A stretch of 64,000 nt of DNA from Notolepis coatsorum. Lineage: Eukaryota; Chordata; Actinopteri; Aulopiformes; Paralepididae. Below the pieces are notes generated by a model, which ran no database searches, was not told the origin of the DNA, and worked only from the letters and a program-made list of their open reading frames with translations. The translations under genes were made by a program, and so were the position numbers. The DNA lies in the NCBI GenBank assembly GCA_963971535.1, contig OZ020588.1:124743008-124807007 (forward strand), written 5' to 3'. This document shows positions 8,802 through 24,380 of this stretch, one piece after another. Within the stretch, counting starts at the first letter, position 1. Every line of letters begins with the position of its first letter.

Positions 8802-11430
8802 ACATCCCCCGTGTGATGACATCTGCTGGGTTCTGTTTCGTGTCCACGTACCCCCAGCATGCTGATTCTGTTAAGTCTTGGATCTCTGTGATTCTGACTC
8901 CCACGAAGACCTTGTATCTACACGAATCGGACTGGATCCATGTGAGTACGGTCATGGAGTCTGACCACAGGATTGTTCTTTGCACCGGGATGGTGAGTTC
9001 ACGTTGGATTAACGTGGCGAGTTGCACGCCTACCAGGGCTGCGCAGAGCTCTAGACGCGGGATCGATTGTTGCTTGCGGGGGGCTATCCTTGAGCGAGCC
9101 AGGATGAAGGCTGTGTGTATTTCTCCTCCCTCCTCTCGGGCCCGCAAGTAGGCCACCGAGCCGTAGGCTACTTCTGAGGCGTCGCTGAAGACGTGCAGGT
9201 CCATCTGGCACGTCTCCAGCCGCACTGTGGGTGGGAAGTAGCTGCGGCGTATGTTCACATTTGGGAGCAAGTTGAGTTCTTTTTCCCACTCTCTCCAGGT
9301 GGAAGCGAGGTGGTCGGGTATGGGGTCGTCCCAGCCCTGTTCCTTGTCCCACAGCTCTCGTACAATCATTTTTGCCCTGGTGGTGTAAGGTAGGATACAT
9401 CCCAACGGGTCATATTGTCTGGCGAGTGTTCTGTATACACTCCGTCTGGTGGTCGGTAGAGAAGTCAATCTTCCCTGCTCCGTGGTCAGGGGTGTGTATC
9501 TGTAATGGAGCGAGTCTGTTTTGAAGCGTCCTAATGTCATTTCTTGGGCTTCACCTGGGATGGTCGCCATCCAGGTCTCGCTGCTTGCTGCCTTTGTCTC
9601 TGGGGAGAGGCTGCGAAGTACTTGAGGGTCGCTGCTGGCCCACTGCCGGAGATCAAAGCTGCCTTTGATCAGTGAGGCGCGGAGCTTGAGTAGGAGGGCT
9701 TCGGCTTTTTCTGGCGTCGAGACGCTTTGCAGACAGTTGTCCACGTAGAAACTCCTCTCTACACTTTGTCTGACCTCCTCGTCAGCTGCTGGGTCCTCTG
9801 CGACATGTTTTTGCAGTGCGAACGTAGCACAGCATGGGCTGCATGTGGTTCTGACAGGGAGGACCTCCCATTGGTAGGTGGATGGTTGCTCATCCCCGAT
9901 CCTCTCTCTCCATAAGAACCGCAGCAGGGGCTTGTCCTCTTCCACTAGTCGCACCTGCAGGAACATCCCTTTGATGTCGCCGCTGATGGCCACCTTGTCT
10001 TGGCGGAAACGTAGCAACACGCCTAGTAGAGAGGGGCCGAGTGTTGGGCCGGGCAAGAGTTCTTTATTCAGATTCTGTAGTCCGATCTGGTAGCTGGAGT
10101 TGAACACAATACGATCCTTGCCGTTGTGGTGGACCTTGTGGTGGGGCACGTACCATGATTCGGTCGTCTGGTCGGCCTCTTGAATGTCAATTTTCTTTAT
10201 GTGTCCCGCTGTGATTAGCTTGTCAATCTCAGCGCGGTACACAGTGGCTTGAGTGGGTTTTTTGGCTAGACGCCGCTCGGTGTTCAGTAGATATCGCTCC
10301 GTCGCTTCTTTTGAGGCACGGAGGATGGGCATACCCTCTCGCCTCAAGAGTGGAGTTGCGTATCTCATCACTCCATTGACCTCGACTCTCTTTGTCCTCT
10401 GCTCTAGGAGGGTTATGGCATAAGTGTCTTCCTTTGATCGAACAAGTTTCTTTTCATTCTTAAAGGGCATTGCGTCTAATGTCCATAGCCTCTCGACGTG
10501 CTGTAAGAGGGTGGTGTCTTCTTCTTTTATTCTTGAGTGGAGGCAACAAGCTGGTCGGTTGGGAGACCTGGAGAGGGGGCCTTGTAGTGTCCATCCTAGG
10601 CGGGTCTCGACTGCTGCTGGACAGCCTCTGGGCCCGATGTGGACCCGGTCCGTTGGGACGATGAGGTGTGCGTGGTCGGATCCTATGAGCAGGGTCGGGG
10701 TGGCGCAGTCGATGAGCGGTATAGGTAGTTGACGTAGGTGCACGTATTTTTCCATCAGCTTGGGGATGGGGTAGGTGTACTGTGACAGGACTATGTCTTG
10801 GCTGGTGAAGGCGTTAGTAATCCTATACTGCTTCTCGGGCTGCCCGACTGCTGCGATCGTGAAGGAGACATTTTCACCCTTTATGGTCTTCAGGTCTCTT
10901 CTTATAGTACGGATTGTCATTGTTTCTTCGCTCCCCCGCAGACCCAGCCGGGCTGCGGCGGATGCGAGGAGGAGAGTCTTTTCTGACCCATCGTCCAGGA
11001 CGGCGTAAGTGTCCATGATCTTGTCCTCGTAGCTTAATATCACTCGGACCACTTTCAAGAGCACTCGGGAGCTCCCGCTGCTGGCGGGGTCGATATACAT
11101 GACGTTCACTCTCGAGCTACTTGGGGGTGCGAGTTTCTTCTTGTTGCTGTCATGCAAGACATATGGCTGCGCGCGCAGCGGAAGCAGCGGCGGTTGGCTT
11201 TGATCCACTGACTCACCTCGTCAGCGGTCATCTTCTTGAAAGTGTCATTGAGACAGCCAATGTTCTTTCTCACAGTACTGGCATACAATATTCCACTTCT
11301 CTTTCGTCGAGGGGGTGTTGTGGTTCTTGTGCTGCGGTACTGATTCGGCTTGGTGCATAACGGTCACCGACCGGCGGTTATCATTAGATCTCCGAGGTCC
11401 ATCTCTTGGGCTTGGTCCACTCCACATGAA
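8802..11430 (-). pseudogene. BEL protease, reverse transcriptase and RNase H region
   Basis: The minus-strand reading has a protease-like segment (YAVLDDGSEKTLL). RT blocks follow: KDRIVFNSSYQIG, VAISGDIKGMFLQVRL and the YVD-type catalytic box RSFYVDNCLQS. RNase H begins at LHVFSDASEVAYGSVAY and continues to LWSDSMTVLTWI. These are typical of BEL/Pao pol, in the expected order. Near 11100-11300 are Cys-rich gag/pol-junction motifs (CFRCARSHMSC). Fossil, not intact. Confidence 0.85.
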
Positions 11431-11599
11431 CGTATCCAGTCGTAGGCTGCTGACTTCTCTCGCGAGGAAGTCGGCTAGGTCTAGGAGGGATGGCTCGGGA
11501 CCGTCGGGATCACGGTGGTCTCTCTGCCGCCGAAAGCGCTCTTGGCGGGCTGGAGGGAGCTTCTCTAGTATTCGTTCTACATTAGAGTTAGCATATAGT

Positions 11600-13458
11600 T
11601 CATGTCTCCCTTTTTTCCTTTTGGGACCCCAGCATCCCTACCAGGGATTGTACCTTGATAGAGAGGTCATCTAATGCTCTATTGTCTTTGGCTGGGGGGA
11701 GACGGTCAATATTTCTTATTTCTTGTATCACATAGTCCCATATGTGTCCATAACGCTGGTCGAGGGCCACTAGAGCCGCGGAGTATGGGGTGCTTGAGTT
11801 GGAATATGCCAGCGCTATATTATGCGCTCTGGGCACCTTGAGATGCTTGAGGAGGATGGCATATTTGTACGACTCATCAGGGACGTCGGACATCATAGTC
11901 TCTAAGCACATCCGTAATTCCGTGTACTGTGCTCTGTCCTCGTGCGTAAAGTCTGGGAACGTCGGTGTGCCAAGGTACGATGCCATGGATGGCTGGCACA
12001 TCGGTGAGCGTTGGGGAAGAGGCCTCCTGGGCGAGTCTCCCCGTACGTGTTGTCGTGGGCTGGTACTTGGTGGGTACCAGAGGCCGGGTACCCAGGTGCT
12101 GTTCCTCGGTGCTGACTGTGCGTCAAACTCACCCGTGAGTTGAGTCAGGGGTTTGTAGCGCAGTGACTCGGGGGTGAAGTCTGGGCTGTACTGGGCCTCC
12201 TGGTCCTGAGTACGTTGCTGCTGGTGGGCTTGACCTTCCTCCTCTTCCTCTTCCTCTTCTAGGTCTTCTAGGTCTTGAAGTCTTCTATTCAGTCTCTCGG
12301 CGGCGTAGGCCGGTTCTTCCCGGTTGCTGGGTCTCGTATGGACCGGTCGGGGAGGGGGTTCGGAGACGTAGATAGGGTCCTTCTGTTGGCCGGGTTCCGG
12401 GTCACTTGGTCGGGTAGGGGAAGGTGCCCTAGACCCTTGTCGTGATGATGTCCTGGAGCTCCGTGCGGAGAGAGGGGGTGTCGCCCTGGCAATCAATTGT
12501 TCTATTATCTGCGCCTGCAGCCGGTCGCGCTCTGCTTCGCGCTGGGCGTGGGCTGCGTCGCGCTCTGCTTCGCGCTGGGCATGGGCTGCGTCGCGCTGTG
12601 CATTGGCGGCGGCACGCTGTGCATCGGCGCGGCCTATTTCAATGTTCTCTTCCGTCTGGAGGCGTCTGGTCTCCAGTCGTATGCGGTCGTCTTCACTCCT
12701 TTGTTGCGCCTGGAAGCGCTCTCGCTGGGTTGCAGAGTGTTCGCGTTCACTAAGGGCTTGCGCTTGGAGTTGCGCGTGAAGGCGCTCTCGTTGGTCTGCA
12801 GATTGTTCGCGCTCGCTCGTCTGTTGAGCCTGAAGGCATTCTCTTTCCATGGTAGAGTGTTCGCGCTCACTTAGTTGTTGCGCCCGGAGGCGCTCTTGTT
12901 CCATGGAAGAATGTTCGCGCTCACTAAGCGTCTGTGCTTGGAGTCGATCGCGTTCAGTGGAGGCTGCCAGGGTGGCGATGAATGCCTGCGCCAGCATCTG
13001 GTCCGCTTCGCTGGGGGATGACACTGACGGAGGTGATCGGCTTCTGACAGTGCTCGTTGGAGATCTGTTCTCTTGGCGCGCCCCGAGGTCCATCTCCTGG
13101 GCGCGCTTCTCTTCTGGTTGTGTGTCGGGTTCTGTCCCTGGAGCGCTTTCTTTATCCTGGAGCTCTCCGGGGATTATACCGTTGACGTTGTCTGGGGGTA
13201 TAGTCATGTCATGTCCCCCCTGGTCCCCCCCCGTGAGCTTGGTCAGTTTCGTTAGAACCCACTAGGGTCTCTACTGGCAGGGTCGCCTGGTCGGTAGGAT
13301 TTGACATGCTTTGACTATCCGCTTTATCCGCATTTAACGTCTGTTTAAAGCTAGGTATTAGACTGACAGCGTAATCCTCCAGATAGGGAGGTGGCTGACG
13401 TCTGTGCTGCGGGCGTTCTAGCTTGGGAGAGCCGCTTGGGGAGTGTTCACCGCTGGCC
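11600..13458 (-). pseudogene. BEL gag-like region
   Basis: The minus-strand reading is Gln/Glu/Arg-rich with a long run of repeated SEREHS...ERLRAQQ segments, predicted coiled coil, then AHAQREAERD repeats. Next come an acidic stretch (DLEDLEEEEEEEEG) and a more globular part containing PTFPDFTHEDRAQYTELRMC and VALDQRYGHIWDYVIQEI, reminiscent of the BEL/Pao DUF1759 gag region. It lies directly downstream of the LTR and primer-binding site. Treated as part of the fossil element. Confidence 0.75.
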
Positions 13459-13501
13459 ATGGTTAATATCAATATTATATTAGATATTACACTGATTACC
13501 C

Positions 13502-13518
13502 TCCGGCTCGAAGGACCA
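13502..13518 (-). promoter_or_regulatory. Primer-binding site, probably tRNA-Tyr
   Basis: The minus strand reads TGGTCCTTCGAGCCGGA two bases after the LTR end. It is complementary to a tRNA 3' end TCCGGCTCGAAGGACCA, which is what I recall for eukaryotic tRNA-Tyr (acceptor stem CCTTCGA). Position and length are right for reverse-transcription priming. Confidence 0.75.
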
Positions 13519-13520
13519 AT

Positions 13521-14854
13521 TGTAACTGAGGGGTACAATTCCCTGACTGTATTGAGAGTATGGTATATTAAACCACTACTTAGTTATGTACTTTAATTAC
13601 TGGCCATACAGTACATGAATATATATGGTGAACACCCACACAAGAACACGGCATTGACACATAAAGTTCTATTTGGAGGGTATTTATTATTATCAGAGCA
13701 AGCAACGTTAGGTTACAGATTGAGAATTATACTCGCGCTTGTAAGGCGAAGAACACACGTAAAGTAGGTCAAGAGCGTAAGTCAATGAGAATAGTAAGAT
13801 GGGTCTAAACTGACGCCACCTGTAGCATAGCAATTACATAAGGCACACTAGTACCAGCTGGAGACACTGGGGGGTTCCCTCCGGGTGTAAGGCCGGCAGG
13901 GTAGAGGAATGTTCGGGTGCAAAGTCTGGGTCAACGCGGAATTACGAGGCTCCAGATACAGGAGCCAGTGCAGTACTCCCTTGATCAGTAGACAAAGCAA
14001 CAGCTATAATCCAGTATGCTCGACAGCATGGATGAAAGCTAGCCAGCCTCTTCCTAGAGGCGGGCTCGAGTGATGCTCCTCACGGGGGGTAGATCCCACA
14101 CGATAGTGGGGTAGACGGTTCTCTGCTCCAGCAGTCACGGTACCAAAGCAATATAATCCAACCAGAAAAGGTTCTGCAGTCGCCTGTGTAGGTTCTCCGG
14201 TGTACATATCCAACGGTTCTCGTCTAGGACTCCTCGGGTGGGGGCACGAGTTTAGGCCGCCCAGCCTGGATAAGTGCACTAGCTATATACACGACGAACC
14301 GGTGGTAATGCTGGTCACTGAAGAACGGTAGCCGCACGATACACTATAAATGATAGACTATTACTTCACATTAGAATAAGTCGAACTCAACGGTACTGCG
14401 TTAAACTCTGACACTTTAGCAATCTATTCGCACGCGGTTCTCAAGGCTCTATTCAGAGGCAAAGTTGCCCACTTCACGGCACGTTGTCTCGTGGTGAAGG
14501 CTTTACTAGTAATGAACTAATTGCTGCTGTTTCCACCTGCGCCGTATTTATACGTAAGGTGAATTATCTAGTGCCAACCTCAGTTCTGTCTCGTATTACT
14601 GCGCAAACCTGGACATGTTGAGACATGCCTTGGCGTTGCCTTTGAACTTGCCGTTGGGGGTATGGTCGTTGGCGCCTAGGGGTCGCTGTCCAATAGGAGA
14701 GCGAATATTATGGTCTGGTTTGTACCCAGGTAAAGGGATATTCCGTGTATATATACAAAGAATATACAAGGGATATCAAACGATATACAAATATTATACA
14801 AGGGATCTCAAGCAATAAATATATATATTCGGTTTAATCTGACTCTTTGTAACA
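13521..14854 (-). repeat. BEL/Pao long terminal repeat (1334 bp)
   Basis: On the minus strand it starts TGTTACAAAGAGTC and ends CCCCTCAGTTACA, i.e. TG...CA ends. It is related along its length to the solo LTR at 28526-29729, which confirms both boundaries. The right flank CTAGT is the target duplication. Confidence 0.9.
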
Positions 14855-14859
14855 CTAGT

Positions 14860-15015
14860 AATAGACACAATATTTTTGACACTGGAAATACATTCACTGA
14901 GGTCCATAGATGTCCCTAGATACCAAGAATATGCAAATGGGCCTTGTAGAAGTGGAGCAATATTCCATTTACTTAGGTATGTATTTTAGGCAGATTTTCA
15001 GAATATAGGCTCCGG
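14860..15015 (+). repeat. Repeat R1, continuation after the BEL insertion
   Basis: Contains GATGTCCCTAGATACCAAGA and GTGGAGCAATATTCCATTTA, matching 53985-54120, where the repeat is uninterrupted, and 33245-33400. Confidence 0.75.
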
Positions 15016-15028
15016 GTGGAAGAGGATA

Positions 15029-15141
15029 AGGTGAGATGAGTGAACAGTAGAGTGTTCTCATCGCCTCATACTCTATAACACATCCTTTACTTTATTCATA
15101 ACAAAAATACTCTTGGACATCATGTGCTATGTGAGATTTCC
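15029..15141 (-). mobile_element. L2/CR1-like LINE fragment (empty-site copy)
   Basis: The reverse complement matches 35725-35816 joined to 41770-41795, i.e. the LINE segment that flanks the DIRS-like insertion. It reads straight through GATGAGAACACTCTACTG, with no insertion. A short internal part present in the other copy is missing here. Confidence 0.8.
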
Positions 15142-15905
15142 TTTTCCTGTGAGATTGATCCTTATTTACATTTCAGTAATAGTAACAGTAACAGTTCATC
15201 CTAAGAAAAATAAAGACAAACAAACATAGCATAAGCTCACTCAACCAACATCTTCCTACTTCCACATCTCCATCATACCGTGCACCCGCCGTCCTTATGA
15301 CTTATAGCCATAACCACCCTGTCCCACCAGGGCTCGCTGTCCCTGGTAGGTCTTTCTACACTCTCAGCCGCCTGCTGAAACATTTCCTTTACCGACTCCA
15401 CTCGTCCTCTCAGTTACCGTGCTCAGAGACAGAATTTGTCGATTGATCAGTGAAAATCACCGCTCAGACTAATTCACAGACCCACCAATATGTAGGTCCA
15501 TACTTAGGAACCATGTCTCAGAGCCCACAATTGTGTCAAGAAACCTCCCCTTTTATCACATTATTATATAGATTATTATATAGGAGAAAAAATTAACTCC
15601 CTGGTGTAAGAAGGGTCAAACTTAACTCATTGTAATCCTGCCGGTAATTCCCACTTTCAATCCACCCTCTGATCACCTATGGTGTATGACTGAGTCTAGC
15701 ATCCAACCTCTGACCTTTCAATTTACCCACTCCATGGTTCGGCCAACATTCAATACACTCAGTTATGCAAAAAGAAGAGAAAGTATCATATAAATGTAAC
15801 GGTGTGAATAATGATGTTCAGCTATGTTACTAATACAGTTTTAGTATATTGTTAAATTGTGAATAATTTGGGACAACCAGCCATTGTAAATAAAAGTAAT
15901 TTTAT
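15142..15905. other. No feature recognised
   Basis: AT-rich DNA with no long ORF, terminal repeat or tandem array that I could recognise on either strand. Confidence 0.4.
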
Positions 15906-17374
<1,469 letters not shown>

Positions 17375-17995
17375 GATTACAATGTATTTTACTCCTTTTC
17401 GTCGGACATACCACTGGCTATATGGCTAGCAACATAGCCAAACTATTTGACGTTATCTTGGGGCAAGTAGGGAGTTAACGGACAACGATTAGAGACTTGG
17501 AAACACCGTCGCCCCAAAACACATTCTAAAGATTCCCACTTCTTACTGGTACATACGTTCATATCTAATAGTCTTTAGATGACTAAATATAAATGAATAC
17601 TCATGACATTTGATAAATATATTCTAAAATAAGTATAATTTCACATCACCTACCTTTCGACGTCAAAATCGGTTTAGAGTAAAAAAACCCGGATGTCACG
17701 CAAAATGGGGAGTGGCTTAATTTGGCTATGGGCGTTCCCAGACAAAGAGAGTGACCGAGATTGGCTTATGTTCCCTTATATACTGTATGGGTCATTGCAG
17801 TGCACAACAAAACTCAAAGTACAACCAAAATGTAGGATTCAACTGCTATATTGTTTTAATCGTAAATGGAGGTCAAATTCTCAATATAAGTGATCAAAGA
17901 ATGGCATTTTACCAGAATAATCTAATTATTTATCTGCCTGCGTAACCACTTTCCTACTACTTTACCTACCTATAACTTTCAGCGTATTTGTCTTT
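17375..17995. other. No feature recognised
   Basis: Unique-looking AT-rich sequence; only short accidental frames are present. Confidence 0.4.
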
Positions 17996-18012
17996 AAACA
18001 TGTAAATTAATG

Positions 18013-18497
18013 AGGGCGGCTAGGTGGTGTAGTGGGCAAGGCACTCGCCACCAGTGTGGAGACGCTAGGATTCGCGTGTTCGAATCCAGCTCTCCACATT
18101 GTTTTTCAGTTTGGCTGGTCGTCCGCAGTAATACACATTGGCCGTATTACGGGGAGGGAAAACTGAAGGCTGGGGATCGAACGTTGTCAACAAGCGACTC
18201 CTACAAGTCGGTTGGTGCGCCTGCGCAGTAGAATCAGGAAGTGTCGGGGGCAGCGTGAGCCTCCCACGCGTTACTCCTCGACACTGAGAGATCGAGCTGC
18301 GCAGGTGAAAAGATGCGACTGCTGTTACCTCAAGTACCGGAGGGGACTTGTGCTATGTATGACTTAGTCCACATTGCAGCCGGCTTGTGGGAGGCAAGAA
18401 ACAGCGTTCGTGACAGGGGAGGGTTGAATTGGATGATACGAAATTGGGATGGGAGAAAATATGGAAAAATGGGAGAAAAAGTGGATATAAAAAAAAA
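18013..18497 (+). mobile_element. tRNA-derived SINE, copy 1 (full length)
   Basis: The head has a box A-like TGGTGTAGTGG and a box B GTTCGAATCC at tRNA spacing. The body contains CTCCCACGCGTTAC and GAAAAGATG words shared with the other copies, and a tail of AAATTGGGATGGGAGAAAAT then an A-run. A 17-bp direct repeat AAACATGTAAATTAATG flanks it (17996-18012 and 18498-18514), the mark of LINE-mediated insertion. Related copies: 34484-34935, 48282-48812 and a head fragment at 40378-40515. Confidence 0.9.
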
Positions 18498-18514
18498 AAA
18501 CATGTAAATTAATG

Positions 18515-18804
18515 GAGAGGAACTGGTGAGAAGTCTCTCTAGTCTATCAACATTACTATAACGGAGGAGAAGTGATGTGAGGAGAATGGTCTCTCTGAGC
18601 CTTGGTTTATTTCTTTCATATCCTGAGGCATCTCCTCTTTCCTCCCTCCAGCCAGGGAATGAGGAGCATGCAGCATCCCCTCTCAGCCTCCTAATCCACC
18701 CCAATCTAATTTGGATTAGCCTCAGCATTCTCTGAACTGTTGATATTACAGACATGCCACAGAAGACCCGCGTGTGTTCACAGAGCGCATGTTAGACAAG
18801 CTGG
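18515..18804. other. No feature recognised
   Basis: No coding signal or repeat recognised before the microsatellite. Confidence 0.35.
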
Positions 18805-19180
<376 letters not shown>

Positions 19181-21549
19181 GCCTCTGTGTGCACACGCAT
19201 GTGTGGGTTTGCCTGTGTGTGCTATGTGTGTGTGTTTGTGGTGTTTTTACTAGGCCATGGAGACCTGAGCAATCTCTTCTCTGACCTTGCAAACACATAA
19301 CAGAATGAGTCATTCATACCAGTGTATATAGAACGTTCTTTATATCTGAGTCCAAACACGTAATCAACTCTCCTATTTATTTTCCTCTCTCCTCCCCTCT
19401 GCTCATCCCTTCTCTTCTCTCCTCTATTTTTCTCTCCCCTTGCCTCCTCTCATCATCTGTTCCTATCATCGCTCCTCTCCCTCTTCTCCTCTCATCTGTT
19501 CTCTCTTGCCTTGAGTGGGATCAGCAAAAACAAAGTTTGTTATGAAAACAAAGCCACATACCGTTCTAGTACATTCACACATGTCAGGTGTTTAGCGGAA
19601 ACACTCAGACCTTCCGTCCGTGAAGTCCTTGGGCGGTAAAAACCTTTGTGTGTGAGAAGACGAGAAAAAACATTATTCTTTGAATAAGGGCATGTTTTCT
19701 TGATGAGGTTGACTCATATAATTGTGTATTGTTTTATATCTGTCTGCTTTGTGCTATGTGAGGAAAATCTTGTTGCATTTACGAATAGGTTTGCTGATTG
19801 ACGTCACTGCCCTTGGTTTTACAAAGAGAGTACAGCAATACGGAATGTTGCACTTCAGTATCTTCTCTCCTCTCCTCTCGAAGCGGTCCAATGGCAAACC
19901 ATTCATTTTCAAGAAAGGATTTCTTATTTTCTATCTAAAGCCTGTGTACTGTGTCTTTGAAATGAATGAGTTATGTGGGTGCTATAGGGTCATCATGAAC
20001 TCAAGCACACAGAAGACTAACCTTTTAACTCTAGTGAGAGCACAGGGAATGTCAAAACTGGGATTTGATTATTAGTATAATTAATATGTATCCTCCTATG
20101 ACATATGAAATCATGATGCCATATATGTTCATGTTTTCTTCCCTGAAAAGAAAGTGAATACTCCAATAAATTTGTTTTAATCTAGCACATTGCAAGACAT
20201 GCAAGTACATGTGACAGCATAGTCGACATTTACACAAACTGGACCATTTCTAAACGTAACATAACACATATTAATAGGCTACAGAGTGTTCATAGCAGTC
20301 TCTTTCATATTCTTATTGAATAATATATATAATGTTTCATTTGTTGCTGCAGGCATTTTCAACCTGAGCAATTGCCTCTTCACCTCAATTTGTGCCACCT
20401 GAGCAATGTTGCATCCCTCTCACTCTGTTTGCTACCTTCCATCCACTTTGTATGTATTTGTGAGACCTTTAAATGTCTGTTTGTGGCCTATTTGAATGCA
20501 CTTCAAGAGGGAGACAGGGTGGGGAATCGGAGACACAGGGGAAAAGTTAGGTCCACTGTCCAGGGGCTCAAAGTCAGCAGTAGGTGCACAGAGTATATCT
20601 CTTCTATTAATTTGTAATAAACATGTTTAGAATTGTGCCTATCCAAATTCTGAAGAGTTTTTGTGTGGAGGGACTTGGGATATTATGCAATGGACTAATG
20701 ATTCCCATGCTCGATTATAAGTAGCTGTAAACATCTTTGGGTTGATACCATTAGTTACTTAGATTTGATGCAATACCAACACATTTCTTACCCCTAAAGA
20801 ATATAATTCTTTTTTTAAAGATCTCCTCAGACCTTGAAGAACACTTCAAGGAAAATTCGTACTGCATTATTGTGAGCACTCCTTTTTGAAGATTTTTCAG
20901 AAATTACAGTTTATCTCTCATACAGTAGATCTCAGAAATTCCTGATTTTACTGTAGATTTACCTGATTAACTTGGTGTTTCTTTGCATGAGTTTCTTGCA
21001 AGAAATCAGAAATGTCAGACAATTGTAAGAGAGATGGTTGGGAAGGGAGAGGAAATTATCACATCTAAACGCAACATATATCATCACTGGAGTAAGGAGG
21101 CAATACATTTGGAGGCAGGCCAAGTGGACAGTGAGCCAGGATGAGGGGGCCTACAGTACCAACTAGCACACACCTGGAGTGCTGCTCTGAGTCGTCGGGA
21201 ATGGTGGATGTCATTATCTTGCCACTTTTGGTAAGACAACCATTATGACCAAGCTGACACTAAGACAACCAAATGACCAAGCTGACAGCCATATGACCAA
21301 GCTTTATGTTCTATTCAATCACAAACATTTAGCTTTAAACTATGGGTAAGATGTTGACCCACCCCCTGTGTCAAGGGATATATACACAATTTTGGTGTTG
21401 ACCACATATTTAGGAAGAATCCATCCTTTTACTCAGACCTTGATGGAGGGAAGCATGTCAGAATAATCAGATATCAGATGTAATGTCAATGCAAATTCAG
21501 CAAGGTTTGAAAATATATAGCATAACAACTTACTGATTATCTCTTACAC
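19181..21549. other. Long stretch without recognisable gene or repeat
   Basis: Starts with pyrimidine-rich TCTCCTCTC DNA (19370-19510), then AT-rich unique-looking sequence. I found no exon with flanking splice signals, no RNA gene and no terminal repeats. Confidence 0.4.
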
Positions 21550-21715
21550 AATGACCTCGGGCCTAATCAGTCAGACTTCAGGACTGGTCACTCCACAGAG
21601 ATGGCCCGCATAGTAGTCACAGAGGCTCATCACTTGGCAAGAGAGAAGAGCCTCTCCTTTGTCCTGATTCTCCTGGACCTGTCAGCAGCCTTCAACACAG
21701 TCAACCATCACATCT
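21550..21715 (+). mobile_element. LINE reverse-transcriptase fragment
   Basis: Plus-strand reading DLGPNQSDFRTGHSTEMARI then VLILLDLSAAFNTVNHHI, i.e. the fingers and motif A of an L2/Jockey-type RT. Truncated on both sides, with a (TG)n array starting directly after it. Confidence 0.75.
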
Positions 21716-21731
21716 CATGCCATATCATCAT

Positions 21732-21900
<169 letters not shown>

Positions 21901-22126
21901 GAATTAACCTAAATATGTAGTTTGACTGATAGATACACAAAATGGGTTTACTTATGTTGATTTAATTTAGTTGTGTTGATGTTTCCATTTTTGCTAAATG
22001 GGTATGTACATTCTGTTTGGTTTTACGCAATAAGTATATTGGTGTGCTGTATGTGTGTAGGGGCAGGTATATATAAGAATTTTTCTTCTTCCTGTTCTTT
22101 TCGGCCATGGAATTTGGTGGATTATA

Positions 22127-23246
<1,120 letters not shown>

Positions 23247-23687
23247 TATGTACTGTTGGACTGTATACATAAATGCATACATGTTCATGAACTACCAAGG
23301 TATAACAACATGTGAACTAATTACTAGTTGAATTACTGTATAGGGGCAATTTATTTCAAAATGGTGGCTGTGGGGTTTCACAACAACAGTTGTGATTGGA
23401 GGATCAAGAAAAGAGGGCAGGTTTGAGATAGGTAAATTGACATTATTACTGTATGTGCCAACATACGGGACCACAATCAGTATTTGGTGAGAGTGCATTG
23501 CAAATGGGTCACACTTAACCTCCATCGCTCTTTATGCCTCACATGATCACATCCAAACCTATAGTCTCCCATACAGAGACACATGGCGGGCCCATCACAA
23601 TATAAAACAGTTTGCGTGATACATTTCTCTCTTTCTTCCATCTTTATTTCCCCATCTAGGCCCATCTATCCGCTTCTCAAATCTGTT
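23247..23687. other. No feature recognised
   Basis: No exon, RNA gene or repeat boundary seen. Confidence 0.35.
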
Positions 23688-23893
23688 TCTTCAAATCTCT
23701 CTCTCTAAGTCCACTTCTTCCACCTCTCTACACCTCCTCCACTTTATTTCTCAAATGCTGTTTCTTAAAATCTCTCTCTCTAAGTCCACCTCTTCCACCT
23801 CTCTACACCTCCTCCACTTTATTTCTCAAATGCTGTTTCTTAAAATCTCTCTCTCTTAGTCCACCTCTTCCACCTCTCTACACCTCTTCCACG
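23688..23893. repeat. 75-bp minisatellite, about 2.7 units
   Basis: CCACCTCTTCCACCTCTCTA, then CACCTCCTCCACTTTATTTC and CAAATGCTGTTTCTTAAAAT, recur with a 75-bp period (CAAATGCTG at 23752 and 23827). Pyrimidine-rich strand. Confidence 0.9.
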
Positions 23894-24157
23894 TTACTTC
23901 TCACTGTGACTCCCTCCCGATCTCTCCCTCTGCCGAACATCTGCACTCTGGGTGCTTTCTTACTTTGCTGCAGTGTATTTATAACAGGGTTTAGTGTAAT
24001 TGCCACATTTCTCTCCAGCTGGGTAAGGAATGTGTTTGTCTCCCAGATAGATAGCGGAACGATGGTGGAGGCGGAGCACAGCTGGGTGGTTTCAGTTTCT
24101 ATAGGAACAGGTGCAAGGAAGCTATTGTGGCTAAATGCTAGTAAGACACTGGGTTCT

Positions 24158-24380
<223 letters not shown>

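Larger units (their letters stand above)
7097..14854 (-). mobile_element. BEL/Pao LTR retrotransposon, broken
   Basis: The order on the minus strand is LTR (13521-14854), primer-binding site (13502-13518), gag-like region, then protease/RT/RNase H and an integrase-like region. The right flank after the LTR is CTAGT (14855-14859) and the left flank also has CTAGT (7092-7096), consistent with a 5-bp target duplication inside repeat R1; the uninterrupted R1 copy at 53985 supports this. The left end does not carry a direct LTR copy but a ~245-bp inverted piece of it (7097-7342). A hAT sits in the pol region (8223-8793). The element is broken in several places and is a fossil, probably moderately old. 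Confidence 0.85.

Noticed and set aside
17375-17478. Alternative right end of piggyBac-like element A at TTAA 17475-17478
   Set aside because: TTAACTCCCTACTTGCCCC is similar to the left terminus, but the homology with element B ends at 17374, so the inner boundary was preferred.
18013-18100. Possible functional tRNA genes at SINE heads
   Set aside because: Box A and B are present, but acceptor and anticodon stems do not close as a tRNA; the SINE body and target duplications explain them.
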